From NCBI GenBank assembly GCA_022419385.1, contig JAJUBI010000004.1, forward strand, positions 4,817,286-4,881,285: 64,000 nt of DNA. The letters run 5' to 3'. This DNA is from Paraconiothyrium sp. Pb-2020. Its lineage: Eukaryota; Ascomycota; Dothideomycetes; Pleosporales; Didymosphaeriaceae. How positions within the stretch are numbered: position 1 is the first letter of the stretch; every line of letters starts with the position of its first letter. The translations under genes and the position numbers were made by a program. The notes below the pieces were generated by a model. The model saw only the letters and a list, made by a program, of their open reading frames with translations, searched no databases and had not been told where the DNA came from. Below are positions 1 through 12,043 of this stretch, piece by piece.

Positions 1-976
1 GCTGCGTGTCTGTGCTATCGGTGACGGATCGAGGTAGTTGGAACCACCGAAACTCATTGTCCACGGATCTGTCGCCCTGGAGAAGCTTCAAGATACTGCG
101 AACCGGCAAGGATTGACATGTATGACAGAAAGTGATCATGCTTACGAGGATAGTGCGAAGTTGCTGTAATCGACGCGGTACGAGTAGCCCGCTTTGACGT
201 ACGCCGCGTGAGGTGTTAGCACGATTAATAGAGGGAAGTCAGCATCCCCTGGTCGAGATTCTACCTAGGTATGCATAGCCGGGTCTTTGAGTATAGTGAT
301 TAAATGTACGCAATATCGCCAACAGTCGTGATATTCTCAAATATGAGAGGACAGCAAGTGTTCGTGGTGATCAAGCAGATATATTTTCGGCTCGCTCATG
401 GCGGGCTTCTCCGGAATAGGCGTGCGCTCCACCCCGCACAGGTCAGAGCGTCAGGCTAATGAGACGCCAAGCCAAACCTAAAGCCAAAGCCCAACCTCCT
501 CGACCTCCCGTGCTCCCCTACTCCACTACCACCAACTCCCGCACGCATCTTGTACATTCGTTACCGCACATCTTCTACGCTTGCTGCCTACCTTCTGCGC
601 GCTCTCGTGCGCCGGCACCTGTCCCGTCTTCTTCTGTCCGCGTTTCCCTTCTACCCACCATCCTTGCGAATTTCACAAGGCCCTTCAGCCAGAGTGCACA
701 GCTGTCCTCTGTATTCTTGCACAGGCACTGGTAGGCTGCGCTGCAGGGGGTGGTTCTTTGAATAGACACGGGAAGCGAACACGCCAGGGTCGGTGGTTGC
801 GAGCTGGGTTGCAGGAGGGCACCACAACACGACGCGACACGATACGATGCGATACTAGCTAACACAGTCAACGCAATCATCACGGCAGCATATCATACGA
901 AGCATAACAGTCAGGGCGAGCAGAGCCTGGGCGGGGCGGGTTTACATGGCACGAGTTGGGTAGATAGAATTGGATT
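1..976. other. Left-edge stretch without a supported gene
   Basis: Only short overlapping frames on both strands are open here and none shows a recognisable domain or splice-supported exon. The stretch holds one perfect copy of the palindrome TACCTAGGTA (262-271), and a C-rich strand at about 470-700 typical of fungal promoter/5' leader sequence ahead of the gene at 977. Confidence 0.5.
262..271. promoter_or_regulatory. Palindrome TACCTAGGTA, copy 1
   Basis: Perfect 10-bp palindrome in non-coding DNA. Identical copies lie at 34123-34132 and 54776-54785, with near copies at 22319 and 34262. Function unknown. Confidence 0.4.
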
Positions 977-2490
977 ATGGCTTATACTTGGCTCCTCTCT
1001 CAGACTCCGGCATTGGTCTACTCAGCCGATCCTGCAGCCTTGTCATCATGTCGTCTCTTCATCAAATACTCCGCAGCCCTCAAGCAGGCCGCCGTGATCC
1101 TGCGCATCTCCTTACACATCCAAAGCTTTGATGAGGTCCAGTCGCTGTCGCTGATGTATCAGGCTGACAACCTTAGCTTCATATCCATGCAGCCCACGAC
1201 CGAGATCCTGTCCTCGGATCAGCGCAAGGAGATCGCGAGGCACAATACACCCATCACTAAGACGTTGCGGCTGAAGCTACACAAGCCGTGTCTCATACAG
1301 TGCCCGCCTTCTGTGCGAAGCCTCGCGCCCAAGCCAGACCACGAGAGCAATTTCCGCCAGCTTCGAGATCTCGCCCGGGCGACAGTGGCTCATGTTGTAT
1401 TTGACGCCAACTACATCCACGAGCAGCATCACGCTGCATTCTTCCGGCTTACCACTCGTCCAGATCAACTGGCCGGCATTCCAGTCGACGGACCCCATGC
1501 ATCTCGATATAAGGATTGGACCTTCTTTGTCCCTGCCGATGCCACCCACGAAGCAATCACGAAAGAGGGTGGTTTGGAAGCGCCACCCCGATACACCAAG
1601 GCACCTACAAAACGTGCTGCCAGTCCCTCGACCCCCTCCCCGCGTCGCGAAAGCAAACGTGAACCCAACTTCTCTCTGCGAACCCCCTCGCCAGCCGTGT
1701 GCGCACCATCGCCCACCGAGAAGGCTACAAGCACCACGGCTTCGCCCAAACCGCAACCTTCGTCGCCACCATCACAGCGCTCGCCAAGCATTCAGCATTT
1801 GGTTGCAAATGCAATCGAGTCGCTGCTTCCCGAAGCATTGCAGAAGTCTCGCGAGACGGAAAAGACTACGCTCGAGGAACAACTCCCTGGGGCCTTGCAG
1901 AAGCTGAGTTCCGAGTATCACACAGTGGCTTCTCCGCTCATGTTGTACAGATTTTGCCTGACGTGCTTATGCGCCTGTTCGCGGTCCCTTGTCCTTCGCC
2001 GACGCCTCAGCCCAATACCAAAGTCGATCACAAAGCTGATCCCAAAGCCGATACAGATATTAGGACTCTCGTTGCTACGTGCATACGGCAAATCGCCCAG
2101 GAAGAACTCGAGGAGATGCACTTCGATGCCTCGCGCGACGCCGTCCACAGCCTCGAAGAGGTATTTGATGACCGCAAGGCCGACCTGGACGAGACCAAGC
2201 ACGAGGGCATCGCCGAGCTGCAGAACGCCTCGGACGAATTTCTAACAACTTTCCAAGACATAGCTGCTGAGGTCGTGAAGGAGATGAGGGAGACCTTGGA
2301 AGGACATGCAGAGGAAGTGTATTTAGAGGTGTGGGACGATATTAGTGACTTGGCGGCAATTAAGGGCACCATGAGCGAAAAGATGAAGCGGAGGATCTTG
2401 ATGAAGGGGAAGCAAATCTTTACAAAGGAGATGAAACGAAGAAGACGGCTGGTTGGTGCACGTGAGCAGGATGAGGATGAGCATGTGTAG
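977..2490 (+). CDS. Hypothetical protein, Ser/Pro-rich middle and charged helical C-terminus
   Basis: I do not recognise this family. The first exon runs 977-1914. The frame is then lost, and a 149-nt intron 1915-2063 (GTATCA...ATATTAG, CTGAT branch about 25 nt before the acceptor) restores it into the strongly coding tail ending at 2490, giving about 454 residues. The N-terminal 200 residues look globular. Residues about 205-275 are a low-complexity Ser/Pro/Thr/Arg segment. The last 140 residues are rich in Glu/Lys/Asp and likely helical or coiled-coil, with a basic cluster (EMKRRRRL) near the end that could be a nuclear localisation signal. The start at 977 is the first ATG in frame, but the early residues are not typical and a later start (M at about 1187) is possible. 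The gene model is fairly sure and the function is unknown. Confidence 0.6.
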
Positions 2491-2965
2491 TAGACAAATC
2501 TGTAGTAGGTGGGCTACTGGACTAGCATAGGTTGTTTGACCTACTTGGCATCTACGCACCTGTATCTACTCCATTAACTCTATTAACACACAGTGATCGA
2601 GCAATTAGAGCACTAAGTAGATATCTATAAGTTTGGTTGCTAGAGAATATTCACAGGCTCAGGAGAGCCCGATTTTACAGATCTTGATGGCCGACTCTGC
2701 AGCCCCATGTTGCTAGCTGAGGTTTCGGTGACGCGCGTGCATTGAATTACGATGTGTATTGACTGTCAAGCCACTGTGTAGGTCGCACGGTCTATATTGG
2801 TATCCTTGCAAGTGAGATTGGCCGCGCGTTTTGTACTTGACGCATTTATGATAATTGTACCGCACCAGCCGTCTATTCGCGTCGACTCCGAGTCCATTAC
2901 CGTTATATAATCATGTCTCAACGCTTTGGTGTTGAGTAGATTCCGCGGATCGCGCACGTCCTTCC
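2491..2965. other. Intergenic, no gene seen
   Basis: A convergent 3' region between two genes. AT-rich, with no convincing frame, RNA gene or repeat. Confidence 0.5.
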
Positions 2966-3640
2966 TTATAGCTGTATGGTGCGCACGCTGAGGTTATCAT
3001 CGTCCAATGGATCATCTGATGTGTGGAATCCATATTGTCGTGCAAAGCCGACGTGACTTTTCCAGTGGAGATACCACTGACATCCGCTGTAGACCATAGT
3101 GGGAAGGGTGGATAACATGTTGAAGGATGCACAGAACCAGATGAGAGGATTTCTTGACCAACACGCAACCGCGAGCCAAGCGACGAATACGGTGCCGTCT
3201 ACAGTCGCAACTATCCATGTCAAGGTGCCACGGCGGTGTTCGATTGCATGCACTGGTATAGAGATTGCGAAGGTGCACACCATTGCGACGATCAGCAGTA
3301 TAAAGATCCACCGACCTTGGTCCGTGTCGAGATTATAGGCTTGCTTCAGAAAGTCCGGTCCAAGAATAATGGGAGTAAAAATCATTGTCAACAGGTTAAT
3401 GCCATCTATTACAAGAGCGCACGTGGTGAAAAAGAACCAAGAGAAGAGATAAGCCTTAGACAAAGAGGGCGGCTGATTTTGCGCCCACAAGGGACGCCTG
3501 TGTAGATAGTTCGGTCGGTCTGCAGTGGCGATTTCTGATGGTTCTAGATTCTGGTAGTCGTCCTTAATGGTTAAGTAATACGCCGGAAAAGTGATGCATC
3601 TCGCGATAGATACTAAGCAATGATTGTCGCCAGTTGACAT
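2966..3640 (-). CDS. Hypothetical four-TM membrane protein
   Basis: A single exon of 224 residues. The hydrophilic N-terminus (about 60 residues) is followed by four hydrophobic segments at roughly 64-85, 110-130, 142-162 and 165-185, and an acidic C-terminal tail (SDDPLDDDNL). The segments contain Trp/Phe clusters and a conserved-looking loop HAIEHRRGTLTW. This layout resembles small fungal tetraspan (MARVEL-like) proteins, but I see no diagnostic motif, so the family is left open. It was compared with the small Pyr4-type membrane terpene cyclases because a P450/methyltransferase set lies nearby, and it lacks their seven-helix layout. It is transcribed toward the gene at 977 and diverges from the HET gene at 3934. 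Confidence 0.6.
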   Translation of the reverse strand: MSTGDNHCLVSIARCITFPAYYLTIKDDYQNLEPSEIATADRPNYLHRRPLWAQNQPPSLSKAYLFSWFFFTTCALVIDGINLLTMIFTPIILGPDFLKQAYNLDTDQGRWIFILLIVAMVCTFAISIPVHAIEHRRGTLTWIVATVDGTVFVAWLAVACWSRNPLIWFCASFNMLSTLPTMVYSGCQWYLHWKSHVGFARQYGFHTSDDPLDDDNLSVRTIQL

Positions 3641-3933
3641 TGTTGTATTCTTATGGTCTTGCTAGCTCTGGAATAATAGCGATACTGTCGATAATAATAA
3701 AGATATTGTCTTATCAGCACAGCCCCTTCTCAATTGTCGGCTAGTTAAATATAAACCAGCCTGGAACTTTGTGGCTTTAAGTTTGCGAATTCTCACGAAT
3801 CATGAAAACTGGATGACCACACCCCTGCGCCGATCATGGCTGCCCCTGCGTCAGGCCCACCATCTTACGACGTAATCATCTTGTGTCTCTCACAGTGCCA
3901 GATCATTAAACTCAAGAAGACGACAGCAATCGC

Positions 3934-6360
3934 ATGATGACGAAGCTGTGTACCTACTGCGAGAAGTTCGATATTCAACGCTTCCGACAGAGCGGACTGG
4001 ATCGACTTGCACCCAACGAGGATGTTGAGACACTTAGCTCCTTCAGCCGTTCGTTTCAGCTCATAATTTTTGAGTACCAGCGAGGTCGTCAGACATTTCT
4101 CAGGGGTGTGCGCTTGACATTAGTTGAGGCAGGCCAGCGCAAAGGATGTCAATTTTGTCACTTGATGCTTAATGCAGTCGGGAGCACGCGGATTGAAGAC
4201 GCTCGCCGCCGCTTTGGAAACGACGATCTATGGATACATCTCAGACCGCGACTTTCAAGGAGACACAACAGCAGCAAGAGCCTGGGATTGACTCATATCG
4301 AGATTTTTGTTGGCGACAGATTTTCTACCGAGCCCACTTATCACGGCATCATCCACTTCTTTGCAGACGAAGGTAAGTCTCAGCTGCTCCAGAAGTCGCA
4401 GATCTGAAGGCTTCTAGGAAGCGCTGCACGAGCAAGTAACGACGTGGTTGGCACCCTCTTCGGCGACAGATCCTCCTCCATCCGGCATTTTGACTGGGTT
4501 CAAAGCCAGCTTGAGAGCTGCGAAAGAGACCACAATCTTTGCCGCACGTCCATTTCGGGTGAACACTTTCCAGATGGAATTGTTCCAGACCTTCCCACGC
4601 GATTGATCTATGTTCGAGCAGAATCCCTTCATCTGGTGTCGCTGAAGCGAGGGACACGAGCGAAGTACATTGCGCTCAGTTACCGCTGGCCAAGGGTGGA
4701 AGACGAGTTCACAACGACTGCCAATACAATAGATCAACACACCAACAAAGAGGAAGGTTTTCCCATCGATGCAGTCCCTGAAACGATCAGAGATGCGATT
4801 CTCATATGCCGCACGTTGGATATTGAATATCTCTGGGTCGACGCTCTTTGCATTATTCAGCCATACAAAAAGAGACCGCATTCACACGTGTGCTCCATCA
4901 ACTGCTCGGCAAAACATGTACACGTTCCCTCTGACGCCGAAATTCACGAGATGCAAGCAATCTCTGTGAAGGATATGCAGAACGAGTTGCCGAAGATGGG
5001 CATGTATTATCAAAACGCGTTTTGCGTGCTAGCCGCCTGCGCCGCAACGCAAGACGATGGCGGTTGCTTCAAGAAGAGAGACTGGGAGACTCAAGGCGTA
5101 AGATTGCCATACCGCGACTTTAATGGTATGTTAGACGGAAGCATGCTAGCCTGCGTATTACCATCTTTTCACGATGATGTCACCGCCAGCGAATGGGCAC
5201 GGCGTGGTTGGGTCTTGCAAGAACGTTTGATGGCTCGCCGAACCATCTACTATGCGGCGGGCAGAGTTTATTTCGAATGCCAGAAGCATGGGACCCAGGC
5301 CGAAAACGGCGAGAGAATAGACCGTGTTGGTCGACGCGATCCGTCTTCAATTGAAGCGAGGACGAGGTTGAGCTTACCCAGCGGAAAGACCGACATGAGG
5401 TATTGGTATAGAATGATGGAAGTGTTCAGTACGTGTGTTTTGACCGACAGCTCGGATCGGATTCCTGCAATCATAGGAATGTCTATGGAGCTAAAGAAGC
5501 TGTACAAACAAAGCAACAGCCAATACGATGAAAGAAACATCGACGAGGCACAGTCTTGGGGCATATGGCTTCGCGACCTGCGTAAAGGCCTGCTATGGCG
5601 AGCTGCATCTGGACACAAACCTTTATTCCAGCAGTGCTCTTCATCAGGACTAAGCGTGCCCTCATGGTCGTGGGCGAAGCTTACCTCACCAATCGTGTAC
5701 CCACGTGTTCCAATATTCGATAGAATCAAGATGGGTGGTCGGTGTCAAATGAGGTTTCGGTATGATGAAACACTTGCTTTGAACGAAAATGTCCCAGGTG
5801 GAATCGGACAGAAACTCCGTGGTCTCTGCATCCTAGCACACAGGGCAACATGTCTGCTTGAAACATCTTGCAACCTACCGAATTGGGCTCGACGTCGACT
5901 AGAGGCGCTTGACGGCAACATTCCGGTGGGAGACAACTTCAACCGCTTCTGTACCCTGAAGTGTCCTCTAACCAAGGAAATCATTGGGTACGGAGCGCTT
6001 GACGATGACAGCTTTCCATCACAGGCAGAATGCCTTCTTGTTGCGAAGAGCGCCACGTGTCTTGTCGACAAGGGATCTGATCATCTACCTGTTCTCGGAA
6101 ACGAATCTGATCATCTACTACAAATTGTCAAGAGTGGGGGGCTTTTGAGTCCCAGGCTATGGTCATTTGATACCTCAGTGGAGTCTCAACAAACGTCATA
6201 CATTCTGCTCTTACAGCAAGCAGACTCTTGTATAGGCCAACTGAGTGATAGTCTCCAAGACATTGTCTTTAACAGAATAGGCATTGGCGAGATTGTATAC
6301 AATAAATGGTGGAGGGATGCACTAGAACAAATACCTAACAGGCCAATAGTGCTAGTTTGA
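3934..6360 (+). CDS. HET-domain protein (heterokaryon incompatibility type)
   Basis: Two exons, 3934-4372 and 4418-6360, with a 45-nt intron (GTAAGT...TTCTAG) that keeps the frame, giving about 793 residues. HET domains trigger growth arrest or cell death after non-self recognition in fungi and are thought to act as TIR-like effector domains. The hallmark blocks are present in order: IALSYRWP near residue 232, YLWVDALCIIQ near 285, a diverged MGMYYQNAFCVLAAC block, and RRGWVLQERL near 400. Ahead of the domain, about 150 residues carry two CxxC pairs (CTYCEKF, CQFCHLM) that could bind zinc, a common N-terminal feature of HET proteins. The second HET block has an insertion (HVCSINC and following) between the VDALC motif and the MGMYYQ motif. 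It sits directly upstream of the P450 cluster but is probably unrelated to it. Confidence 0.9.
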
Positions 6361-6977
6361 TCTCCTTTACTAGTCAAACTACGGAAGAGCATATGACTCA
6401 TAATTAGCGAAAGTAACTCAATATAGAGCAAAGGTATTGATATCTGTGCCTGCTTGAGGGGCACCGCGAGACACAATATAGCATATGCCCCGCAAAGGTC
6501 AACTCCGCAGTCCTCCTTGAGAAGATTGACCAGTCCTTCGTTAAGCATCCTGCATGTCAGCAGAAGGATAGCTTGCGAAGCCGGATGCGTCGCAAAAGGG
6601 AGGCGGAGGGCTACGTTCCGGTGAGCATCCAGTGAGGCATCTTTGATACACACAAAGGAAACCTCTGATAAAAATCGTGAGCCTGTACACCAAGCTAGAA
6701 ACATGCGGTACGAGATACCAAAAGAATCATAACTCATACCGGAACCGACTGCTCAGACCGCATATTCAAGTTATCCATGTATATTTGCATACTCTAGATA
6801 GCACAAGTATAAACACGCGCATATAACACCTCTAGATAACTTCGAGTTAGATACTTTTCGTCATGCTCGGTACCCGCTCGGGCGTTACACCACGGTCTTA
6901 TTACGGGTCGCGAGTTACCCCATGGTATCATTAAAGGTGCAAAGCTGAAACCGCAGTTAAAAAATTGGATCTTAGCC
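6361..6977. other. Intergenic; one doubtful minus-strand frame
   Basis: A minus-strand frame opening at 6737 and running into the 3' end of the HET gene (6186) has some protein-like stretches (for example PASQAILLLTCRMLN), reminiscent of fungal F-box-like proteins. It overlaps a real gene and has no diagnostic motif. I treat it as unproven. Confidence 0.25.
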
Positions 6978-8746
6978 ATGGAGTTGGGTTCCATTCCGTA
7001 TGGTCTCGTTCTGTATGCATTGCTGGCGTGGGTCCTCTACTGCGTGAGCCTTGCATGTTACAATCTATACTTCCATCCGCTCGCTCACTTCCCCGGGCCA
7101 CATCTCAGATGCGCCTTTGCATTTCCGAGTGTTCTTGAAATCTGGCTGGGCAGTTCAGTCCGCACTACACATGCATTACACGTCAAATATGGGAGTGTTG
7201 TGCGCGTAGCGCCTGATGCGCTCTCCTACTCGAGCGCGCAGGCTTGGAAAGGTCTGTTTAACCCATTCTCCATCTTCATTAAGATTGCTGACCTAACGAT
7301 GGGCTTCAGATATCTACGCATTTCGGCAGGAGAAGAAGCAATTGCCAAAGGACTACAAGCGCGTGCCGCCGATCAAGGATGCGCTTCCGATATTGTGTAC
7401 AGCTTCTGGTGCTTGAGAACCTATGACTTAGAATGTAAGCTAATTTGAGAGCTCAGTTTCCAACGACGTTGACCATGCACGGATGAGGAAGTTGATGTCG
7501 CACGCTTTCTCGGATGTCGCACTTCGCCAGCAGATGCCGCTCATCGCATCACATATGAAACGCTTCATTGAACAGCTACGAACACAGGCGTGCAGGAGTG
7601 AAGACGGTCGGGTAGATCTTAATGAGTGGTTCAACTATCTCGCATTCGACGTTGTCACCGACCTGTCTTTTGGCGAGTCTCTGGGAGCTCTCGAACGAGG
7701 GGGCCCGCACCCATATATAGAGGGCTTTTTCAAGTCGTGTCGCATATTTGGGGTGATCCCTCTTATGCATGAGTACGGCCTCTTTAAGAAGTTGTTTATG
7801 GCCTTGATGAGTATTCCTGCAGTAAAGAGATCGCATGAGATGGGCTATCTGGCAACCGAAGCAAAGGTGGAGAGGCGCATGCACGGTTCCACTGGAAGAA
7901 ATGACTTCATGACATACGTACGTATACAGGCCCTTTCCTTCAAATACCCGTAATGTCTGCTTAATGGGGCAATCGAAGATTTGGCCCCCAAGGTAGATTC
8001 GACCGTCGCGTAACTTGGTGAGAAGCGCGGAAACTTTTCGGAAACTTTTCGAATTGTCTTTGAATGACACAGAGCAGATTCTTCGGCATAACGACAAGAA
8101 GGGCATGAGCAGAGCAGAGATTATTGGATCTACCACGGTGCTTGTCAATGCAGGCGGCGAGGCCACGGCAGCGTGCATGGGGGCCGCGATATACTACATG
8201 CTCAAAGATGCACGAGTATACAGGCGAGCACTAAATGAAGTGCGCAGCTGCTACACCTCCGAAACCGACATCATGGCGGCGCCGCGCGGAAGGCTACCCT
8301 ATCTGGAAGCAGTTGTGGATGAAGTGTTTCGAATATATGCGCCGACGCCTGGAAACTTCGCACGCAGGACCGATGCGCCCACTCATATTGATGGGCGAAT
8401 GGTTCCACCACATACATCGGTGGGCGTGCATCAATACTCGGCGGGCCACGCACGGGACAACTTCTTTGAGCCCGAGGTATTCATGCCTGAGCGCTGGATG
8501 GACAACGCACCGCCCGAGTGCGCGGGAGACGTCAAGGCGGCCGTGCAGCCGTGGACGCTGGGGCCAAGAGTTTGTCTCGGCCGGAATGTCGCGATGCTCG
8601 AGATCCGGATCGCGCTGGCGCTCGTGCTGTGGCGGTTTGACATGGATCTGTGCAGCGCGAGTGATGACTGGGTGGGGCGGCAAACGTACAACATCGTATG
8701 GAACAGGGGTCCGTTGTGGGTGCGTCTGCGGCCCCGGGCGGTCTGA
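6978..8746 (+). CDS. Cytochrome P450 monooxygenase (P450-1), atypical I-helix
   Basis: Four exons: 6978-7251, 7310-7396 (or -7408), 7457-7917 and 8078-8746, about 496-500 residues, the normal P450 length. An N-terminal membrane anchor (LVLYALLAWVLYCVSLACY) and the proline hinge FHPLAHFPGP place it on the ER. Splicing out 7252-7309 recreates the family block AWKDIYAFRQEKKQLPKD, and the next exons give DHARMRKLMSHAFSD. The K-helix ExxR is EVFR (about 356-359), the PERW block follows, and the haem loop is WTLGPRVCLG with the Cys near 440. The overall pattern resembles the fungal pisatin demethylase / TRI11-type P450s. Oddity: the I-helix motif reads AGGEAT, with Ala where the oxygen-activating Thr normally follows the acidic residue. 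It is the first gene of a tailoring set with the methyltransferase at 9063 on the same strand. The exact donor of intron 2 is uncertain. Confidence 0.9.
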
Positions 8747-8975
8747 CGTCCCTGACAATCGCTGGCGGAGCGACAGTGAGTGACTATCTACTGTGTAACT
8801 AGGTGGTGGTGATACGAAGGGGGGGATAGACAATCGGCAGCCGGGCGGAAAGCGAGGCGGCGTGGGCGGGTCACGTGCCGTCATGCAAACAACCTGCAGG
8901 CGCTTGGCACCAGACCCATGGTTCATTGTTGATGAAGTTGTGCCTCGTCGCTGCCTCGCTGGGGCCGCTTCTGTG

Positions 8976-8983
8976 TATTTAAG
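8976..8983 (+). promoter_or_regulatory. TATA-like box of the methyltransferase gene
   Basis: TATTTAAG lies 80-87 nt ahead of the ATG at 9063, followed by a C/T-rich leader. This 316-nt interval between the P450 and the methyltransferase contains no other feature. Confidence 0.4.
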
Positions 8984-9062
8984 ACCTGTTGCTGCGCTCT
9001 GTCGCCTTGATCAACCAACCACAGCTTCACCATCTTCACCCTGACTATCATCTGATCCAATC

Positions 9063-10003
9063 ATGACTACCGAGCAGGGGGATTACATTCTCCAGTCGGA
9101 GGACGAGACAAAGCGCCTGGCCACGCAGCACTATGTAATCAAGGACGAAGCGGGTGGCCTAATCCTGGCGCCCCTAGACCTCTCCACGAAGCCCCTCCGC
9201 ATCCTTGATTCAGCCACTGCCGATGGCACATGGATCCGCGACCTCGCCCAGCAGTACTCCGGCGTGCCCCACGAGTTCATCGGCACGGACATCGACACCT
9301 CCGCCTGGCCTAAGGACCCGCCCCCGCACCAGACTTATCAGATTCAGGACATCACCAAGCCATGGCCAGCTGAGTGGAAGGAAAGTTTCGATTTTGTGCA
9401 CCAGCGCCTCGCTCTTGCTGCAGGTGGACCGATGCAAAATCAGATTATTGGTCACTTAGGTAAGTCCGTAAGCCACCTAACGGGCACCGGTCAGTGGGCT
9501 GATTGACGCTCCTCAGGCGAACTCGTCAAGCCCGGAGGATGGATTCAACTCATCGAAGCCTCTAATGAGACGCACGAATCTCACGGCCCTGCCTTCCGTA
9601 ACTTTGTCACCATCATCAAGAGCATCTACACGGTGTTCAACGGAAGCCTCAAGCTCTGCGAAGAGATTCCAGAGTGGCTCAAGGAGGCTGGCTTCGTCGA
9701 TGTCGGCTACCGAGACATAGATACGAAGCTCGGTGCCCTGAACCCTGACCCTGAGCTGGCTAAGCAAGGCGTGTACTCAACTACCATTGCTGCCAAAGGC
9801 CTGGCCCACTTCGGTTCTAGTAAGTCATGTGCGTTGATCACCAATCCTAGGCCTTGTTGACGTGAACAGCCTTGCCTCCTGGTGCCATTCCATTGAGCCC
9901 CGAGCAGATTGCAAACAATCCCGATGAGTTGAATGCGGAGCTGGCAAAGACTGGAGCGGTTTACCCTCTGCGCATTGTATGGGCAAGGAAGCCCGAGGCG
10001 TAA
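9063..10003 (+). CDS. SAM-dependent methyltransferase
   Basis: Three exons, 9063-9459, 9517-9819 and 9870-10003, with 57- and 50-nt introns, both GTAAGT...CAG, for 277 residues. The glycine-motif region is LRILDSATADGTWIRDLA (about 42-60), followed by the acidic end of beta-2 in FIGTDID and the post-motif IIGHLGELVKPGGWIQLIE, all typical of class I methyltransferases of the LaeA/UMTA-like secondary-metabolism type. The motif I loop has Ala/Ser where Gly is usual (DSATADG against the common DxGxGxG), as in several fungal natural-product methyltransferases. No signal peptide or TM segment is present, so it is likely cytosolic. It follows P450-1 by 316 nt on the same strand and precedes the rhodopsin-like gene by 342 nt, which fits co-regulation as tailoring enzymes. 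The substrate (O- or C-methylation of a metabolite) cannot be read from the sequence. Confidence 0.85.
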
Positions 10004-10345
10004 TTGCGCAAGGGTGCACATGCATTACCCCTACCCCAAATAGCTTTCTTGCCGTTCAAACGCGGCTAATACAAATATTCCCTGGTTGCATCCTCTCTAT
10101 GAAGTCCGTAAGCTTGGCCAGTGCAGATGTCACTCACCTGCATCTCCTCTGAGAAAGTCCGTGGACAATCCCCGACTCAATGTCGCACAACATATGCATG
10201 TCAGCCATAACCGCTGGGGCGAGCATGCAACATCGTGTGAGACGCCCTCAAGAGCCAACTGGGTCCATACAATCCATTTGTTCTTGCCGCACATTCACAC
10301 AATCTGCCTCATTGTATCGTTTACCACGTGGAAATCACCACCAGA

Positions 10346-11646
10346 ATGCCGATGCCTCAGCTCACTCCAGAGGAGATGGCCAACATGCCCTTGGCGCCTA
10401 ATCCACAGGGATTACCTCCAAACTATGTCAATCCAGACACTAATGCACAACCGGCGATCGTGGTCGTGTCTATCTTTCTTGCCATCACCACCATAGTCGT
10501 CGCTCTGCGCTTGATATGCCGTTTGGTCGTGGTCAAGCGAAGTGGGCTGGATGACTGGTGCTCAATGCTAGCACTTTTGTCCAGCATCGCCATCACCGGC
10601 TGCTTTTTCTATTGTAAGGAGAACCTTCTTTCCGTGACCTCACCGACCGACTTCTAACTTCTGAGATAGTGCTCGACCAAAAGATTCTTGGCCCACACTC
10701 TTGGAATGTTCGACTTGTCGACTTCCTGAGCAAGCGAGGCACAGGGCCGCTCCTCTCCATCCAAATTGTGGGAAACCTAGCCAACTACTTTGCCAAAATG
10801 TCGATTTTGCTATTCCTTCAGCGTATCTTTCCGCGCCGTGCGAGCCCCAAGACGGCTTTTGCTATCTGGTTTGGCATTTTCGCCAACACTGTGGCCTACT
10901 TTATCCTGACGATCTATCTTATCGTCGTCTGCGTTCCACAGGTCGGTAGTCCTAAGCAAGGCCCCAACATGTGCCCAGGTCCACTGCAAATTCGCCTAGG
11001 GCAAGGTGCTGGTGCGGTCAACGCGTTTTTGGACCTGTATGCTTTTTCTGTCGCTGTGCCATCGCTTTGGGTTCTTCAAATGCCGACGAGGAGAAAGATC
11101 AGTGTCATCGGTGTACTCGCTGTGGGTCTATGGTAAGTGCACGTTCGATTCAACTCGATCGTCTTCAACTATGTTGACCGGACGAAATAGTGCCTGTGGG
11201 TTCAGCTTTGCGACGCTTGCAAAGCGAGTGCATAGCTCTGCCGACAACGATCCTGCACGGAACCAGGTTTCGCAACTAGTCTTTGGGTCAGTATAATCCC
11301 TCTCCACTACCAGAAACGGCGTGTTGCCCGCATTTACTAAAGTTCGAACAGTATCCTAGAACCGCTTCTCGCCATCACAACGTCCTGCCTTCCTACCATG
11401 CCTGCACTCTGGAACGAAGTCGCCTCACACGCCTCTGTTCAGCGTCTTCTTTCAAAGGCCAGCGTCGGATCAAGCGTCTGGAGCAGTAGCGTGAAGAGCT
11501 CGAGCAGGAAAATGACCGAACGGGATGATGTGTCCACTAGATCGCTCGACCCACAAGGCAACAGACCACCTTATGATATGGAGATGAACCCATACTCGGT
11601 CATCAAGGTGAAAAACGACTTTTCAGTTTCGAGCGCGCCCCGTTAG
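10346..11646 (+). CDS. Fungal rhodopsin-like (SAT4/PTH11-type) integral membrane protein
   Basis: Four exons: 10346-10613, 10670-11132, 11191-11286 and 11352-11646, with introns of 56, 58 and 65 nt, for 373 residues. Family signatures are present: a first TM ending in LRLICRLVV, then SGLDDWCSMLALL (the LxxDDW block), then the conserved NLANYFAKMSILLFLQRIF helix and an extracellular loop with a Cys (PNMCPG). About seven TM segments are expected. The C-terminal tail (about 90 residues) is Ser-rich and cytosolic. Such proteins occur as plasma-membrane receptors or, often, as unexplained members of secondary-metabolite clusters. The ATG at 10346 (or 10352) is used; the frame is open upstream but without an earlier ATG. 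It is the third co-directional gene of the cluster. Confidence 0.85.
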
Positions 11647-12043
11647 AAGAGCTAGTAAATCAGACGGGGACGAATCATATTTATGGGACATGCGCTGGTG
11701 TGGTATGAGTTTGATGGCTTCAGGGTGGGAGGCTGGGGACACGCGTGAAGTGTTGAAGTAATAGAATTAAGTACATGGAATGCATGTATGTACAACTGTG
11801 CTGCGCACTAAGTAAGATCTTGTGGAAGAAGTATGTAGGCAGACTGTGACCACAGTAAACCACACAATAGTACAGTACAAGTTTCTTTGATAGGCAAACG
11901 AGAAATTTGATAAGAATGAGACAGGAGAAGCAGGGCCCTGGAATATGTCTCAAGGCCATGAGTTGAGCCACGCAGCATGTTCAAGCGGTCTTCATGGAGC
12001 TAATGTAATAAAAACTTGATTCATCATCTATGGAAAGCGCACA
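11647..12043. other. Convergent intergenic region
   Basis: The 3' flanks of the rhodopsin-like gene (+) and P450-2 (-). AT-rich, with no gene visible. Confidence 0.5.

Noticed and set aside
1277..1756. Long minus-strand frame opposite the first gene
   Set aside because: It is an antisense shadow of the plus-strand hypothetical gene; low-complexity Gly/Arg composition and no motif.
2966..3640. Possible membrane terpene cyclase (Pyr4 type) serving the nearby cluster
   Set aside because: Only about four hydrophobic segments and none of the acidic motifs of that family are visible.
8028..8052. Short tandem GGAAACTTTTC copies in P450-1 intron 3
   Set aside because: Two 11-bp copies in an intron; too short to interpret beyond slippage.
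7576..8178. 200-codon minus-strand frame inside P450-1
   Set aside because: Antisense to well-supported P450 exons and spans an intron; shadow only.
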